DNA of 64,000 nt from an uncultured Paracoccaceae bacterium (GCA_947493145.1 CANLPZ010000002.1:62001-126000), one strand, 5' to 3'; shown: positions 1 through 9,906, counted from the first letter of the stretch. The notes: generated by a model from the sequence alone, not told the origin. A program made the numbers and translations.

Positions 1-33
1 GTGGCAATTGCCTTATTCGGGATCTGTGCATGT

Positions 34-1041
34 ATGAGGACAAAGTCTTTGACTAAAACTTACCAAGTCTTGGGCATCGCCAACGCGGTGTCTGATGTAA
101 TTTCGCAGTGTTCGGACACGTTTTTGGATCATATGGGGATCGAAAAGGGTATTATGCAGCTCGTTGAAAAAGAACGTGCTGAAATCCTGTATGGTGCAAT
201 GGATGATCGTACAGAAACGCCCGGTGGATCGGTCGCCAACACGTTGGCAGGTCTTGGCATGCTTGGTTTGAAAACAGCGTTCATCGGGCGGGTTGCTGAT
301 GACGCAACTGGACTGACGTACGCGAAATCGATGGAAGAAGAAGGCACTGCATTTGCAAATCCGCCGATTGAAAACGCACAGCTTCCAACCTCGCGAAGCA
401 TGATTTTTGTAACACCTGATGGGGAACGTTCGATGAATACCTATCTGGGTATTTCTTCTGAAGTTGGACCAGAAGATGTTGCAGACGATGTTGTTACAGA
501 TTGCGACATTCTATTCCTCGAAGGCTATTTGTTTGATAAAGATCCCGGGAAAGCAGCTTTTTATAAAGCAGCCGAATTGGCAGGTAAGTCCGGTGCACGT
601 GCTGGAATTTCGTTGTCAGATCCATTTTGCGTCGACCGTCACCGTGCCGATTTTCGTGATCTGATCGAAGGGCAATTGGATTTTGTTCTTGGCAACGAGG
701 CTGAGTTCTTATCGCTTTATGAAACTGACGATCTCGACGTTGCGCTTGATCTTGCGTCAAAGGCAACGGATCTGGTGGTTTGCACCCGTTCCGGTGATGG
801 GGTCGCAATCAAAACGGGCGACACACGGATCAACGTGCCAGTTACACCGGTCACACCAGTTGATGCCACAGGTGCAGGCGACCAATTCGCGGCAGGGTTC
901 CTATATGGGATGGTCATTGGCGCCGACCTTGAAACCTGTGGGAAAATGGGCTGCGTCTCAGCTGGCGAGGTTATCTCTCACATCGGTCCACGCCCAGCGA
1001 CGGATATGCAAACTTTGTTCAAAGAAAAGGGACTGATTTAG
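34..1041 (+). CDS. PfkB-family sugar kinase, likely adenosine kinase
   Basis: Ribokinase/PfkB-fold kinase of about 335 residues, which transfers phosphate from ATP to a sugar or nucleoside hydroxyl. Seen: the N-terminal substrate strand (YQVLGIANAVSDV), the GGSVANTLAGL segment typical of PfkB signature 1, and the C-terminal signature DATGAGDQFAAGF near residue 277, where the last Asp of GAGD is the expected catalytic base. The open frame runs back to base 1 with a GTG, but the ATG at 34 gives an N-terminus like those of alphaproteobacterial homologues. The assignment to adenosine rather than fructose or ribose follows resemblance to proteins annotated adenosine kinase in Rhodobacterales and is inference. 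It is the first gene in the window, so upstream partners cannot be seen. Confidence 0.85.
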   Translation: MRTKSLTKTYQVLGIANAVSDVISQCSDTFLDHMGIEKGIMQLVEKERAEILYGAMDDRTETPGGSVANTLAGLGMLGLKTAFIGRVADDATGLTYAKSMEEEGTAFANPPIENAQLPTSRSMIFVTPDGERSMNTYLGISSEVGPEDVADDVVTDCDILFLEGYLFDKDPGKAAFYKAAELAGKSGARAGISLSDPFCVDRHRADFRDLIEGQLDFVLGNEAEFLSLYETDDLDVALDLASKATDLVVCTRSGDGVAIKTGDTRINVPVTPVTPVDATGAGDQFAAGFLYGMVIGADLETCGKMGCVSAGEVISHIGPRPATDMQTLFKEKGLI

Positions 1042-1090
1042 GCTCTTCTCTGAGGAAACAGGCTGAGCGTGATTGGGCCAATGGCCATGA

Positions 1091-1105
1091 GGGGGCAACG
1101 CCCCC
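1091..1105. terminator. possible bidirectional hairpin
   Basis: GGGGGC and GCCCCC form a 6-bp stem around a three-base loop between the convergent kinase and sulfotransferase genes. No U-run follows on either strand, so a terminator role rests on position only. Confidence 0.25.
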
Positions 1106-1134
1106 ACCTTCGCACGTTCAGTCGGTGGGCGAAT

Positions 1135-1953
1135 TCATTCGCCCAGTTTCGCGTGAACTTCGTCCAAATCAATTTCACCGATTGGCATCTTATTACCAGG
1201 GTTTTCGAAGTCATATTTGAACAAATTGAAATCGCGTTTGTAGATTTCGTAAACCAAATGCATCGATAAATCGTCAAAGTAATCTTCAACCGGATGTGCG
1301 CGTTTGGGTCCGTGCCCTTCGGATTCGTTGAAACGCGGAATGTCCGAAAGTTTCACATCTTTTGGTGTTTCGATCGCGTTCAGAACGTCTTGCATTCCGT
1401 CGTTAAATTGTTCGGTCCAAAAGATTTTGTCATATGTCCCGCCGTTCACAATAAACGTCGAAATATGCCCAGACATGGCTGACCAATGGATGTCAGGTTC
1501 CATTGGGCGGCGCCACCGAATGGTGTCGCGCGCAAACAACAAAAAGCGTCGAAAGGATTTGATTTGATCGAATTCGAACCCGTTTTCTGGATCGCCGACT
1601 TCGATTCCGTATTTCTGGATCAAAAGGGGGACAAGGTTCCCACGATACCGTCGACCATTCCGTTGGATGCCGCAAATTTTGTCGAAGAATGAAGACAATA
1701 TCCGCGTGTAAGGATTGCGAACGCAGGTAAACGCGTAACTTTTGTGAGATTGCACGTTATTCGTGATCAAGGGTTGGCTGTCGTCCATCGCCCATTTGTG
1801 CATACCGCCTGTGGCGTCATGAATGTCGCCGTCAAAAAACTCGCCATGATCGGAATAATACATGATCTGCCCGATCGTCGAACAGGCGCATTTCGGCACA
1901 ACGCGATACACCACGCTTTCCGACTCTGTCATCCAAGTTCCTGGAAATCCCAT
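1135..1953 (-). CDS. sulfotransferase family 2 protein
   Basis: 272 residues. Carbohydrate-type sulfotransferases move sulfate from PAPS to a glycan hydroxyl. The 5'-phosphosulfate loop is visible as PKCACSTIGQ (residues 20-29) and the 3'-phosphate site as RNPYTRILSSFF (from Arg79), the arrangement of the Sulfotransfer_2 family. No signal peptide or membrane segment is apparent, so it is probably cytosolic. It is divergently transcribed from a glycosyltransferase gene across an AT-rich 140-bp gap, suggesting that both act on one surface polysaccharide or glycolipid (inference). The acceptor cannot be predicted. Confidence 0.8.
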   Translation of the reverse strand: MGFPGTWMTESESVVYRVVPKCACSTIGQIMYYSDHGEFFDGDIHDATGGMHKWAMDDSQPLITNNVQSHKSYAFTCVRNPYTRILSSFFDKICGIQRNGRRYRGNLVPLLIQKYGIEVGDPENGFEFDQIKSFRRFLLFARDTIRWRRPMEPDIHWSAMSGHISTFIVNGGTYDKIFWTEQFNDGMQDVLNAIETPKDVKLSDIPRFNESEGHGPKRAHPVEDYFDDLSMHLVYEIYKRDFNLFKYDFENPGNKMPIGEIDLDEVHAKLGE

Positions 1954-2095
1954 ACTCTTACGCCTTTACTTGATCGTTTAAGGTCACGTCTAAAAAATTT
2001 TGCATCAAAAAAGCAAATATTCCCTGTTTATTCAACACGCTCTTACGGTATCTTATGAAAACAATCGATATTTTTCTCGGATCACTGTTTCTGAA

Positions 2096-3673
2096 ATGGC
2101 AAAAGTCGCATTCATATTGCTCTGTCACAAAGACCCTGCCGCCATTGTGCAACAGGCGGAACAGTTGACGGCTGCGGGCGACTACGTGTCCATTCACTTT
2201 GATGCGCGTGCAAAGAAAGAGCATTTTCAAACAATTCAAAAGTCGCTCAAGAACAATCCGAACGTGTGTTATGCGGTAAAGCGTATAAAATGTGGTTGGG
2301 GTGCTTGGTCGTTGGTGCAGGCCACACTTTATGCGGTTGAGGCCGCTGAAAAATCATTCCCGCGCGCAACCCATTTTTATATGGTATCCGGCGACTGCAT
2401 GCCGATTAAGTCCGCTAAATTTACACATGATTTTTTGGACGCGAATGATCGCGACTTTATCGAAAGCTTCGATTACTTCGAAAGTGACTGGATCAAGACA
2501 GGAATGAAAGAAGAGCGGTTGATCTACCGTCATTTCTTTAATGAACGAACACAACCCAAACGGTTTTATGGATCTTATAATTTTCAAAAACGGTTTGGGC
2601 TGACACGTGAAATTCCTCACGATTTGCAGGTGATGATTGGGTCGCAATGGTGGTGTCTACGCAGACGTACAGTTGAATGGATTTTGAATTTCACGCGGGA
2701 GCGCAAGGATGTGATGCGGTTTTTCCGAACCACATGGATTCCCGATGAAACCTTTTTCCAAACATTGGTCCGTCACTTGGTTCCAGAAAACGAAATCGAA
2801 ACAAGAACGCTGACGTTTTTGATGTTTTCGGATTATGGGATGCCGGTGACCTTTTACAATGATCACTTTGATCTTTTGAAATCTCAGGATTTTCTGTTCG
2901 CACGCAAAATTAGCCCCGAAGCATCTGACCTGAAACAGAGGTTGGGTGAATTGTTTGCAGATGACGACGCAGAATTTGCCATTTCGAACGAGGGGCGTGA
3001 CCTGTTTAAGTTCCTAACAGGGCGTGGCCGTGTCGGGCGGCGGTTTGCATCGCGGTTCTGGGAATCCGAAAGCACGCTGGGCCGCGAACGCGAACTGATG
3101 ATTGTTAGCTGTAAAAAATGGCACGTCGCAAAACGGCTTTTGGCAACCGTGCGTTGGCACACCAATTTCCCAAATATTGAATATTTGTTTTCTGAACAGG
3201 ACACGGATTTACCCGACTTGGGTGGAATTCAAACGACGATTGGGAAACGGACTCGTCACCGTCGTGCGCTTATGCGGATGCTGTTTGATTATTATGAAAC
3301 GGATCGGTTGTTGGTGTGTCTTGATCCTGCGAATTTGGATTTGATCCAAGATTTTTACAATGACAGATCCCGTACAAAATTGTTGGAAATCGAGTGCGAT
3401 TTTTCTGACGAGTATTTGTTGGGTCACGCGACACGGGTCGGGCTTGCGGGTGAAAAAACGCCCCAAGAAACGCTGGATCAGCTGTTGCCGACGATCCGAT
3501 CTGATATTGCGTTTGAGACAGACCAGATCAAAGATGCGAATTTCGAAAACCATTTCCGCATTCGACAAAGCAATTCCGTTGAACAAAATATTCCACAGAT
3601 CGCTCAATTCCTGTCGATTCCCGAAGACAAGGCGCGTATCGTGGCGGAAACGGACCACTTATTTTCGGACTAA
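2096..3673 (+). CDS. Core-2/I-branching-type glycosyltransferase (DUF5928-like)
   Basis: 525 residues from the ATG at 2096; the frame is open further upstream but MAKVAFILLCHKDP is the natural start of this fold. Residues 1-270 resemble the Branch (beta-1,6-N-acetylglucosaminyltransferase, GT14) family: an N-terminal LLCHKDP strand, VSIHFDARA, HFYMVSGDCMPIKS and GSQWWCLRR segments. The remaining ~250 residues form a second, less recognisable region with MIVSCKKWHVAKRLL starting another strand-rich unit, matching the two-part architecture annotated DUF5927/DUF5928 in Rhodobacterales. Its role would be sugar transfer to a surface glycan; donor and acceptor are unknown. The HIT gene follows after 3 bases. 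Confidence 0.7.
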   Translation: MAKVAFILLCHKDPAAIVQQAEQLTAAGDYVSIHFDARAKKEHFQTIQKSLKNNPNVCYAVKRIKCGWGAWSLVQATLYAVEAAEKSFPRATHFYMVSGDCMPIKSAKFTHDFLDANDRDFIESFDYFESDWIKTGMKEERLIYRHFFNERTQPKRFYGSYNFQKRFGLTREIPHDLQVMIGSQWWCLRRRTVEWILNFTRERKDVMRFFRTTWIPDETFFQTLVRHLVPENEIETRTLTFLMFSDYGMPVTFYNDHFDLLKSQDFLFARKISPEASDLKQRLGELFADDDAEFAISNEGRDLFKFLTGRGRVGRRFASRFWESESTLGRERELMIVSCKKWHVAKRLLATVRWHTNFPNIEYLFSEQDTDLPDLGGIQTTIGKRTRHRRALMRMLFDYYETDRLLVCLDPANLDLIQDFYNDRSRTKLLEIECDFSDEYLLGHATRVGLAGEKTPQETLDQLLPTIRSDIAFETDQIKDANFENHFRIRQSNSVEQNIPQIAQFLSIPEDKARIVAETDHLFSD

Positions 3674-3676
3674 ACT

Positions 3677-4045
3677 ATGCGTGCTTACGACGATCAGAAT
3701 ATTTTTGCTAAAATTCTTCGCGGTGAAATCCCAAACACGACCGTTTTGGAAACGGAACATAGTTTGGCGTTTCGCGATATCGCGCCTGCGGCGCCAACTC
3801 ATGTTCTTGTGATTCCCAAGGGGCCTTATGTTTGCTTTGATGATTTTGCATTGAATGCCACTGACGAAGAAATTGTTGATTTCACCCGCGCCGTTGGCAA
3901 GGTTTGCGAATTGGAAGGGGTCCAAGACAACGGATTTCGGGTCATTGCAAACGCGATGAGCGATGGCGTCCAAGAGGTGCCCCATCTGCACGTCCATGTG
4001 CTTGGTGGTCGGAATATGGGGCCAATGGTTGTTCGTACAGGTTGA
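3677..4045 (+). CDS. HIT-family nucleotide hydrolase
   Basis: 122 residues with the complete histidine triad HLHVHVLGG (His103, 105, 107), the active site of Hint/HIT phosphoramidases and nucleotidyl hydrolases. The N-terminal IFAKILRGEIP and the THVLVIPK strand are also family hallmarks, and the length matches Hint-type proteins (about 115-125 residues). It starts 3 bases after the glycosyltransferase stop, so the two are probably co-transcribed, though no functional link is evident. The substrate is likely purine nucleoside phosphoramidates, from family knowledge only. Confidence 0.93.
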   Translation: MRAYDDQNIFAKILRGEIPNTTVLETEHSLAFRDIAPAAPTHVLVIPKGPYVCFDDFALNATDEEIVDFTRAVGKVCELEGVQDNGFRVIANAMSDGVQEVPHLHVHVLGGRNMGPMVVRTG

Positions 4046-4114
4046 TGTGTTTGGGCTTGTTCAACGACCCAAAACAAGTAAAACAGCGATAGCTAAGCTA
4101 AAAGGAATTGCCAA

Positions 4115-4294
4115 ATGACGAGCCAAGCACCCGAGACCAAAATCGTCGAGCAATATCGCATTGCCTGTGACGGTGGCGAAGGGGGATTGGGCCATCCGCG
4201 GGTTTGGTTGCAAATTCCAAAAGACGTTGGCTATGTCATTTGCCCGTATTGCGATACAAAATACATCCATAAAGATTTTGTAAACGACGTCTGA
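4115..4294 (+). CDS. small zinc-finger protein (CHCC type)
   Basis: 59 residues preceded by an AAGGAA-type ribosome site. Ligands are seen as Cys18, His27 and the CPYC pair Cys43/Cys46, the CHCC zinc finger (PF10276) shared with the mitochondrial complex I subunit NDUFS6. WLQIP and YVICPYC are characteristic. In bacteria the family is widespread in alphaproteobacteria and its role is not established; a link to complex I assembly is suggested only by the mitochondrial relative. It stands between the HIT gene and polA with no strong terminator seen. Confidence 0.85.
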   Translation: MTSQAPETKIVEQYRIACDGGEGGLGHPRVWLQIPKDVGYVICPYCDTKYIHKDFVNDV

Positions 4295-4401
4295 TCCGGC
4301 GTTCTGTTTCACAGCACACCATTAAATTTTTGTCGCGTTGTCTGGCATGACAGCGCAAGCCGTCATAGTGTCGTGTCAAACGACCAAAGGGGAGCATCAC
4401 C

Positions 4402-7200
4402 ATGAGCACGCAATTTGGAAAAGGCTGTCATTTGCATTTGATTGACGGGTCTGCGTTTATCTTTCGTGCCTATCATGCGTTACCCCCGTTAACGCGAAAA
4501 TCAGACGGTTTACCAATTGGTGCCGTGGCTGGATTTTGCAATATGTTGCAACGGTATGTTGAGGGCAACAATGGTCCCGATGCCCCGACCCACGTTGCCG
4601 TAATTTTTGACTATTCCGGTAAATCGTTTCGCAATCAAATTTACGACAAATACAAAGCCAATCGCCCACCGGCGCCCGAGGATTTGGTCCCACAGTTTCC
4701 GTTAACCCGCGACGCGACGCGGGCGTTTAATATCGCATGCCACGAGATCGAAGGCTTCGAGGCCGATGATATCATTGCGACCCTTGCCGTGCAGGCGCGG
4801 AATGCTGGTGGGCGGTGTACGATTTTGTCATCAGACAAAGATCTGATGCAATTGGTGGGTGATGGCGTTGAAATGTTTGACGCGATGAAAAACAAACGTG
4901 TCGACGTCGACGGTGTAATTGAAAAGTTCGGCGTAAAACCTGAACGTGTTGTCGACGTCCAAGCGCTGGCTGGCGACAGTGTTGATAATGTCCCGGGCGC
5001 ACCGGGGATCGGCATAAAAACGGCGGCATTGTTGATTAACGAATACGGTGATCTGGAAACATTGCTGGATCGAGCTGAAGAAATCAAACAACCGAAACGT
5101 CGTCAGTCCTTGATCGAAAACCGTGAATTGATCGAAGTGTCAAAACGGCTCGTTCAGTTGGACGAAGGGATGGATTTGGATTTCACCCTTGATGATCTTG
5201 AGGTTCGCGATCCCGAGGCGGACACCTTGCTTGGGTTCCTTGCCGAAATGGAATTCCGGACGCTGTCGAAACGAATGGCTGACGCGTTGGGCGCCGAAGC
5301 CCCTGTGATCGAAGAAAAAGGCAATGATGCCGTTGCGGCCACGCCGGATGCAATCCCTTTTGATCCTGATGCATACGAAATGGTCACTGACGCTGCAGCG
5401 TTGCAAGGTTGGATCGACCAAATTTATGAACGCGGCTATGTCGCAGTGGACACAGAAACCACGGGTCTGAATGACATGACCGTGGATTTGGTCGGGGTTT
5501 CGCTGTGTGTGACAGCTGGCAAAGCGTGCTACATTCCGCTGACCCACAAAGACGGTGAAGCCGATGATTTGTTTGGGTCAGATGCATTGGCCAAAGGGCA
5601 AATGGGTCTTGATGAGGCATTAAATATGTTGCGCCCCATGTTGGAAGACACCAGCATTCTGAAAATCGGGCAGAACATGAAATATGATGCCAAGATTTTC
5701 AAACGTTACGGTGTTTCCATCGCGCCGATTGATGACACGATGTTGATGTCATATGCGATGAATGCAGGCCTGCATAATCACGGCATGGACAGTCTGTCCG
5801 AACGGTATCTAAGCCACAGCCCGATCCCGATTAAATCCTTGCTGGGCACCGGTAAATCGGCGATCACTTTTGACCGTGTCCCGATGGATGAGGCGACAAA
5901 ATACGCGGCCGAAGATGCCGATATCACACTTCGTCTTTGGGAAATTTTCAAACCGCAATTGCATCAAAAGCAGGTCACAACTGTGTACGAAACCTTGGAA
6001 CGCCCGATGGTTTCGGTTCTGACCAAAATGGAAATGAATGGGATTAAGGTGGATCGCGATACGCTGTCGCGCATGTCCAATGCCTTTGCCCAAAAAATGG
6101 CAGGTCTCGAAGACGAAATTCATACCCTTGCGGGCCGTTCTTTTAATGTTGGTTCACCAAAACAATTGGGTGAAATCCTGTTTGATGAAATGGGAATTGA
6201 GGGCGGTAAAAAAGGAAAAACTGGGGCCTATGCCACAGGGGCTGATATCCTCGAAGACCTCGCCGCGGAACACGACATTGCAGCGCGGGTGTTGGATTGG
6301 CGTCAGCTTTCAAAGCTGAAATCGACATATACGGATGCGCTGCAAACTCATATCAACGATGAAACGGGGCGCGTACACACGTCGTATTCCATTGCGGGGG
6401 CGAACACAGGTCGCTTGGCGTCAAACGACCCTAATTTGCAAAACATTCCAATCCGAACCGAAGAGGGCCGCCGCATTCGAGAGGCGTTCGTTGCCGAAGA
6501 AGGCAAAACGTTAATCGCATTGGATTACAGCCAAATTGAATTGCGCATCTTGGCCCATATCGCGGATATTCCGTCGTTAAAGCAGGCATTTTACGATGGG
6601 ATCGATATTCACGCGATGACTGCATCAGAAATGTTTAACGTCCCATTGGAAGACATGACATCAGATGTGCGCCGTCAGGCCAAGGCGATTAACTTTGGTG
6701 TGATCTATGGCATTTCCGGTTTTGGGTTGGCGCGAAATTTGCGCATCCCGCGGGCGGAGGCGCAGGCCTTTATCGACACCTATTTCGAACGTTATCCAGG
6801 TATTCGACAGTACATGGACAACACAGTTGCCTTTGCCAAAGAACACGGGCGTGTTGAAACCTTGTTCGGACGTAAGATCAATACACCAGAGATCAATGCC
6901 AAAGGGCCGCACGCCGGGTTTGCCAAACGTGCTGCGATCAACGCCCCGATCCAAGGGACAGCTGCCGATGTTATTCGCCGTGCGATGATCCGCATGCCGG
7001 ACGCGATTGCGCATCTTCCAGCGAAAATGCTGCTGCAAGTCCATGATGAATTGCTGTTCGAAGTGGAAGACAGCGCAATTGAGGAAACCATTGCAGTTGC
7101 ACGCGACGTTATGGAAAACGCTGCGATGCCGGCCGTGAAATTGGATGTGCCACTTATCGTCGATGCGGGGCAGGGCGCGAATTGGGCTGAGGCGCATTAG
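4402..7200 (+). CDS. polA: DNA polymerase I
   Basis: 932 residues, all three domains. The 5'-3' exonuclease occupies about residues 8-295 (IDGSAFIFRAYHALP, FDYSGKSFRN, GVKPERVVDVQALAGDSVDNVPG). The 3'-5' proofreading domain keeps the metal ligands Asp350 and Glu352 (VDTETTGL) and the late AAEDADITLRL motif, so proofreading should be active. The polymerase domain has motif A LDYSQIELR (Asp708), the O-helix RRQAKAINFGVIYG and motif C QVHDELL (Asp882). The enzyme fills gaps and removes RNA primers during replication and repair. A GGGGAG ribosome site precedes the ATG. Confidence 0.98.
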   Translation: MSTQFGKGCHLHLIDGSAFIFRAYHALPPLTRKSDGLPIGAVAGFCNMLQRYVEGNNGPDAPTHVAVIFDYSGKSFRNQIYDKYKANRPPAPEDLVPQFPLTRDATRAFNIACHEIEGFEADDIIATLAVQARNAGGRCTILSSDKDLMQLVGDGVEMFDAMKNKRVDVDGVIEKFGVKPERVVDVQALAGDSVDNVPGAPGIGIKTAALLINEYGDLETLLDRAEEIKQPKRRQSLIENRELIEVSKRLVQLDEGMDLDFTLDDLEVRDPEADTLLGFLAEMEFRTLSKRMADALGAEAPVIEEKGNDAVAATPDAIPFDPDAYEMVTDAAALQGWIDQIYERGYVAVDTETTGLNDMTVDLVGVSLCVTAGKACYIPLTHKDGEADDLFGSDALAKGQMGLDEALNMLRPMLEDTSILKIGQNMKYDAKIFKRYGVSIAPIDDTMLMSYAMNAGLHNHGMDSLSERYLSHSPIPIKSLLGTGKSAITFDRVPMDEATKYAAEDADITLRLWEIFKPQLHQKQVTTVYETLERPMVSVLTKMEMNGIKVDRDTLSRMSNAFAQKMAGLEDEIHTLAGRSFNVGSPKQLGEILFDEMGIEGGKKGKTGAYATGADILEDLAAEHDIAARVLDWRQLSKLKSTYTDALQTHINDETGRVHTSYSIAGANTGRLASNDPNLQNIPIRTEEGRRIREAFVAEEGKTLIALDYSQIELRILAHIADIPSLKQAFYDGIDIHAMTASEMFNVPLEDMTSDVRRQAKAINFGVIYGISGFGLARNLRIPRAEAQAFIDTYFERYPGIRQYMDNTVAFAKEHGRVETLFGRKINTPEINAKGPHAGFAKRAAINAPIQGTAADVIRRAMIRMPDAIAHLPAKMLLQVHDELLFEVEDSAIEETIAVARDVMENAAMPAVKLDVPLIVDAGQGANWAEAH

Positions 7201-7297
7201 AGGTCACGACATTGTAAACAGATCGTTTACCATCAAATACTTGTCACCTCTGCTCGGTATGACAGAATGCGCGGACATTATAGTGAGGCCACGCATT

Positions 7298-7954
7298 GTG
7301 ACACGGTTTATTAGTCTTCTGATTTTTATATGTTTTTCATCTGTCGCTCAGGCGGAAAAACCTCAGATTCTCGTTCTGGGTGATTCTTTGATCGCGACAC
7401 ATGTTTTAACGGGTGGCGCTGTTCCAAACGTGTTGTCGCGTGAATTGGGAACATCTGTGACGAATTATTCCATCACAGGGGCACGTGTGAATGGGATAAA
7501 ACGCCAATACCGCGACGGCGACTGGGACTGGGTCGTCATGAATGGTGGTGGCAATGATCTGTGGTGGGGATGCGGTTGCAACAAATGCGACCTGATGATG
7601 GAACGATTGATTTCATCAAAGGGGGAATTGGGACGTATCCCAGCGTTGGTTGCCAAAATCCGCGAAAGCGGTGCGAAAATTGTTTATGTCGGCTATCTTC
7701 GTAGTCCCGGTTTTAATTCCCCGATCGAACATTGCCGTGAAGAAGGTGATGTATTGGAAGCGCGGCTAAAAAACATGGCGGCACGGGACAAAGGTGTGTT
7801 TTTCTTATCGAACAAGGATCTGGTCCCCGAAGGCGATTTATCCTTTCACGGACTGGACCGCATTCACCCGTCTTATAAAGGCTCCGCCGCAATCGCGGGT
7901 CGTGTCGCGGACCTTATCCGGAAAAACTCCCCGAAAGGTTCTTTCGCGAAATAG
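7298..7954 (+). CDS. secreted SGNH/GDSL hydrolase
   Basis: 218 residues from the GTG at 7298. This start gives a clean signal peptide (ISLLIFICFSSVAQA, then E) and has GAGG upstream, whereas longer starts overlap polA and bury the signal sequence. Catalytic blocks are GDSL with the nucleophile Ser30, GGGNDLWW (block III) and DRIHP with Asp187 and His190. The family contains periplasmic esterases, lysophospholipases and acyl-thioesterases such as TesA; the natural ester here is unknown. Four Cys lie close together (WGCGCNKC), unusual for TesA-like proteins and a possible disulfide pair. Confidence 0.85.
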   Translation: MTRFISLLIFICFSSVAQAEKPQILVLGDSLIATHVLTGGAVPNVLSRELGTSVTNYSITGARVNGIKRQYRDGDWDWVVMNGGGNDLWWGCGCNKCDLMMERLISSKGELGRIPALVAKIRESGAKIVYVGYLRSPGFNSPIEHCREEGDVLEARLKNMAARDKGVFFLSNKDLVPEGDLSFHGLDRIHPSYKGSAAIAGRVADLIRKNSPKGSFAK

Positions 7955-7976
7955 CGCATACGCCTAAACAGGGCGC

Positions 7977-8519
7977 ATGATTATTTTGTTCAACAAGCCC
8001 ATGAATGTTCTTTGTCAGTTTACGGACCAAGAGGGCCGTCAAACGTTAAAGGACTTCATTGATGTTCCAAACGTCTATGCGGCGGGTCGATTGGATCGCG
8101 ACAGCGAAGGTTTGTTGGTTTTGACCGACGACGGACGTTTGCAAGCTAAAATTGCACATCCCAAAAACAAGATGCCCAAAACATATTGGGCGCAAGTTGA
8201 GGGCACCCCCGATGATGTGGCGTTACAAAGCCTGCGCCAAGGTGTCGTTTTGAAAGACGGAAAAACACGACCCGCTGTTGTGAAACGATTGGGTGAACCA
8301 GCGGGGCTTTGGCCGCGCGACCCGCCCGTACGGTTTCGCAAAACGGTGCCCGACACGTGGATTGAATTGACCATCACAGAGGGAAAGAACCGCCAAGTTC
8401 GACGTATGACTGCGGCAGTTGGGCATCCGACGCTACGTCTTATACGTGTGGGTATTGGCCCGTGGCGGCTTGATGATTTAGCGATTGGTCAATGGACTGA
8501 AACACAGGTTAAACCATGA
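7977..8519 (+). CDS. rluE: rRNA pseudouridine synthase, RluE-like
   Basis: 180 residues of the RsuA/RluB/E/F family, converting uridine to pseudouridine in rRNA. The catalytic motif [17 protein letters not shown] carries Asp40, and the C-terminal [29 protein letters not shown] block is the family's second signature. There is no S4 domain, which fits RluE (E. coli target U2457 of 23S rRNA) rather than RsuA/RluB; the exact target is inferred. The stop overlaps the next start (ATGA), so translation is probably coupled to the crotonase. Confidence 0.85.
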   Translation: MIILFNKPMNVLCQFTDQEGRQTLKDFIDVPNVYAAGRLDRDSEGLLVLTDDGRLQAKIAHPKNKMPKTYWAQVEGTPDDVALQSLRQGVVLKDGKTRPAVVKRLGEPAGLWPRDPPVRFRKTVPDTWIELTITEGKNRQVRRMTAAVGHPTLRLIRVGIGPWRLDDLAIGQWTETQVKP

Positions 8520-9298
8520 TCGAAACAACCCTGACAGACGGTATCGCACACGTCGAAATCGCACGTGCTGATAAAAAGAACGCACTGACCTTTGATATGT
8601 TCGATACACTGGCGCAGGCGGCCGATGACTTGCGTGCGACCAAGGGCCTACGCGCGGTTATCCTTTCGGGGCAGGGCGACAGCTTTTCCGCTGGCCTTGA
8701 TCTGGGCGCGATGCAGCAGATGGTCGGTAAGATTGATCAAGCCAAAGCGGATTTGGTCGCCGCGGATGCCACAGGTGCCAACCGCTATCAACGGCCGTGT
8801 ACCGCTTGGGCGCATGTACCAGTGCCCGTGATTGCAGCGGTCGAAGGCGTGTGTTTCGGCGCAGGCATGCAATTGGCGCTGGGCGCGGACTTTCGGGTGG
8901 TGCATCCGGATGCGAAATTGTCGGTGATGGAAACCAAATGGGGATTGGTCCCTGATATGGGGATCACCCAAAGCTTGCCAAAACTAGTTCGTGTTGACCA
9001 AGCCAAGTGGCTTATGATGTCGGGCGCGGTGTTGACGGGGACTGAGGCGTTTGAACTGGGTTTGGCGACTGAATTGTCCGAAGCGCCTGTGGATCGCGCG
9101 ATGGATATGGCACAGACATTGGCCAGACGGTCGCCCGAGGCCCTAGCGGGGTGCAAAGCCTTGGCAGAGCAAGGTTGGGCTGGTGGTAAATCCGCCCTTG
9201 CGCTTGAAGCAGAGTTACAAAAGCAGCTTATCGGATTGCCCAATCAGATAGAAAGCGTGATGGCGAACTTGCAGAAGCGGGAACCGAAGTTTTCTTAG
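8516..9298 (+). CDS. enoyl-CoA hydratase/isomerase (crotonase) family protein
   Basis: 260 residues with the crotonase core: the [17 protein letters not shown] oxyanion-hole strand, [22 protein letters not shown], and [18 protein letters not shown]. The second acidic position reads KWGLVPD, the pattern seen in many crotonase-family proteins with proven hydratase or isomerase activity, but the CoA substrate cannot be told. It overlaps rluE by four bases. It converges on DUF1285 with only about 17 bases between stops. Confidence 0.88.
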   Translation: MIETTLTDGIAHVEIARADKKNALTFDMFDTLAQAADDLRATKGLRAVILSGQGDSFSAGLDLGAMQQMVGKIDQAKADLVAADATGANRYQRPCTAWAHVPVPVIAAVEGVCFGAGMQLALGADFRVVHPDAKLSVMETKWGLVPDMGITQSLPKLVRVDQAKWLMMSGAVLTGTEAFELGLATELSEAPVDRAMDMAQTLARRSPEALAGCKALAEQGWAGGKSALALEAELQKQLIGLPNQIESVMANLQKREPKFS

Positions 9299-9315
9299 CG
9301 GCGTTTGCGTCCAAC

Positions 9316-9906
9316 CTACCCCTCCAACTCCGCCGATGGGATAATCGGAAAGAACTGCCCGCGGGATGTCACCCCAAACCAGCGTTCACCCTCATGCATT
9401 TGATGCTCCCCAATATCTACCAAACGGTAGAATGACTTGCGGTCGATCAGTGCCTCTAGGTTGGATCGTATCAGGACATAGGGCGACGGTTCTCCGGTTT
9501 CGGGGTCGCGTTCAACGCGGATCGGGTGGTCGGGGCCTGCTGTGGCGAAGTCTCCGACGTTGGTTTCGAAGACCAAATCCCCGCCATCAGCGTTGAAATC
9601 CACAGCAACGAATGGTGCGTCGTCGACCGTGATGCCGACTTTCTCAACAGGGGTGACCAGAAAATAGTCATCCCCTTCGCGTTTGAGAATCGTTGAAAAC
9701 AGCCGCACCAATTCAGGTCGCCCAAACGGCGTACCCAGATAAAACCACGTCCCATCGCGCTTTATCTGGATGTCTAAATCGCCACAAAACGGTGGGTTCC
9801 ACAGATGAACGGGGGGCAAACCCTTTTTCGACGCGGCTTTGGCACTTGCAGCAAGCGATTCTGCGCTGGGTTTCACAATGTTTTGTCCAGTCATGTCTTT
9901 TGCCAT
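9316..9906 (-). CDS. DUF1285 domain protein
   Basis: 196 residues matching the DUF1285 pattern: WNPPFCGDLDIQIKRDGTWFYLGTPFGRPELVRLFSTILKREGDDYFLVTPVEKVGI, described here by its blocks GDLDIQI, GTPF and LVTPVEK. No signal peptide or membrane segment. The family has solved structural-genomics members but no assigned function. It is divergent from the moxR operon across 60 bases, a common position in Rhodobacterales, which may mean a shared promoter region. Confidence 0.85.
   Translation of the reverse strand: MAKDMTGQNIVKPSAESLAASAKAASKKGLPPVHLWNPPFCGDLDIQIKRDGTWFYLGTPFGRPELVRLFSTILKREGDDYFLVTPVEKVGITVDDAPFVAVDFNADGGDLVFETNVGDFATAGPDHPIRVERDPETGEPSPYVLIRSNLEALIDRKSFYRLVDIGEHQMHEGERWFGVTSRGQFFPIIPSAELEG

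Noticed and set aside
1-33. N-terminal extension of the sugar kinase from the GTG at base 1
   Set aside because: Residues before the ATG at 34 do not resemble the family's start and the window edge makes a longer start unprovable.
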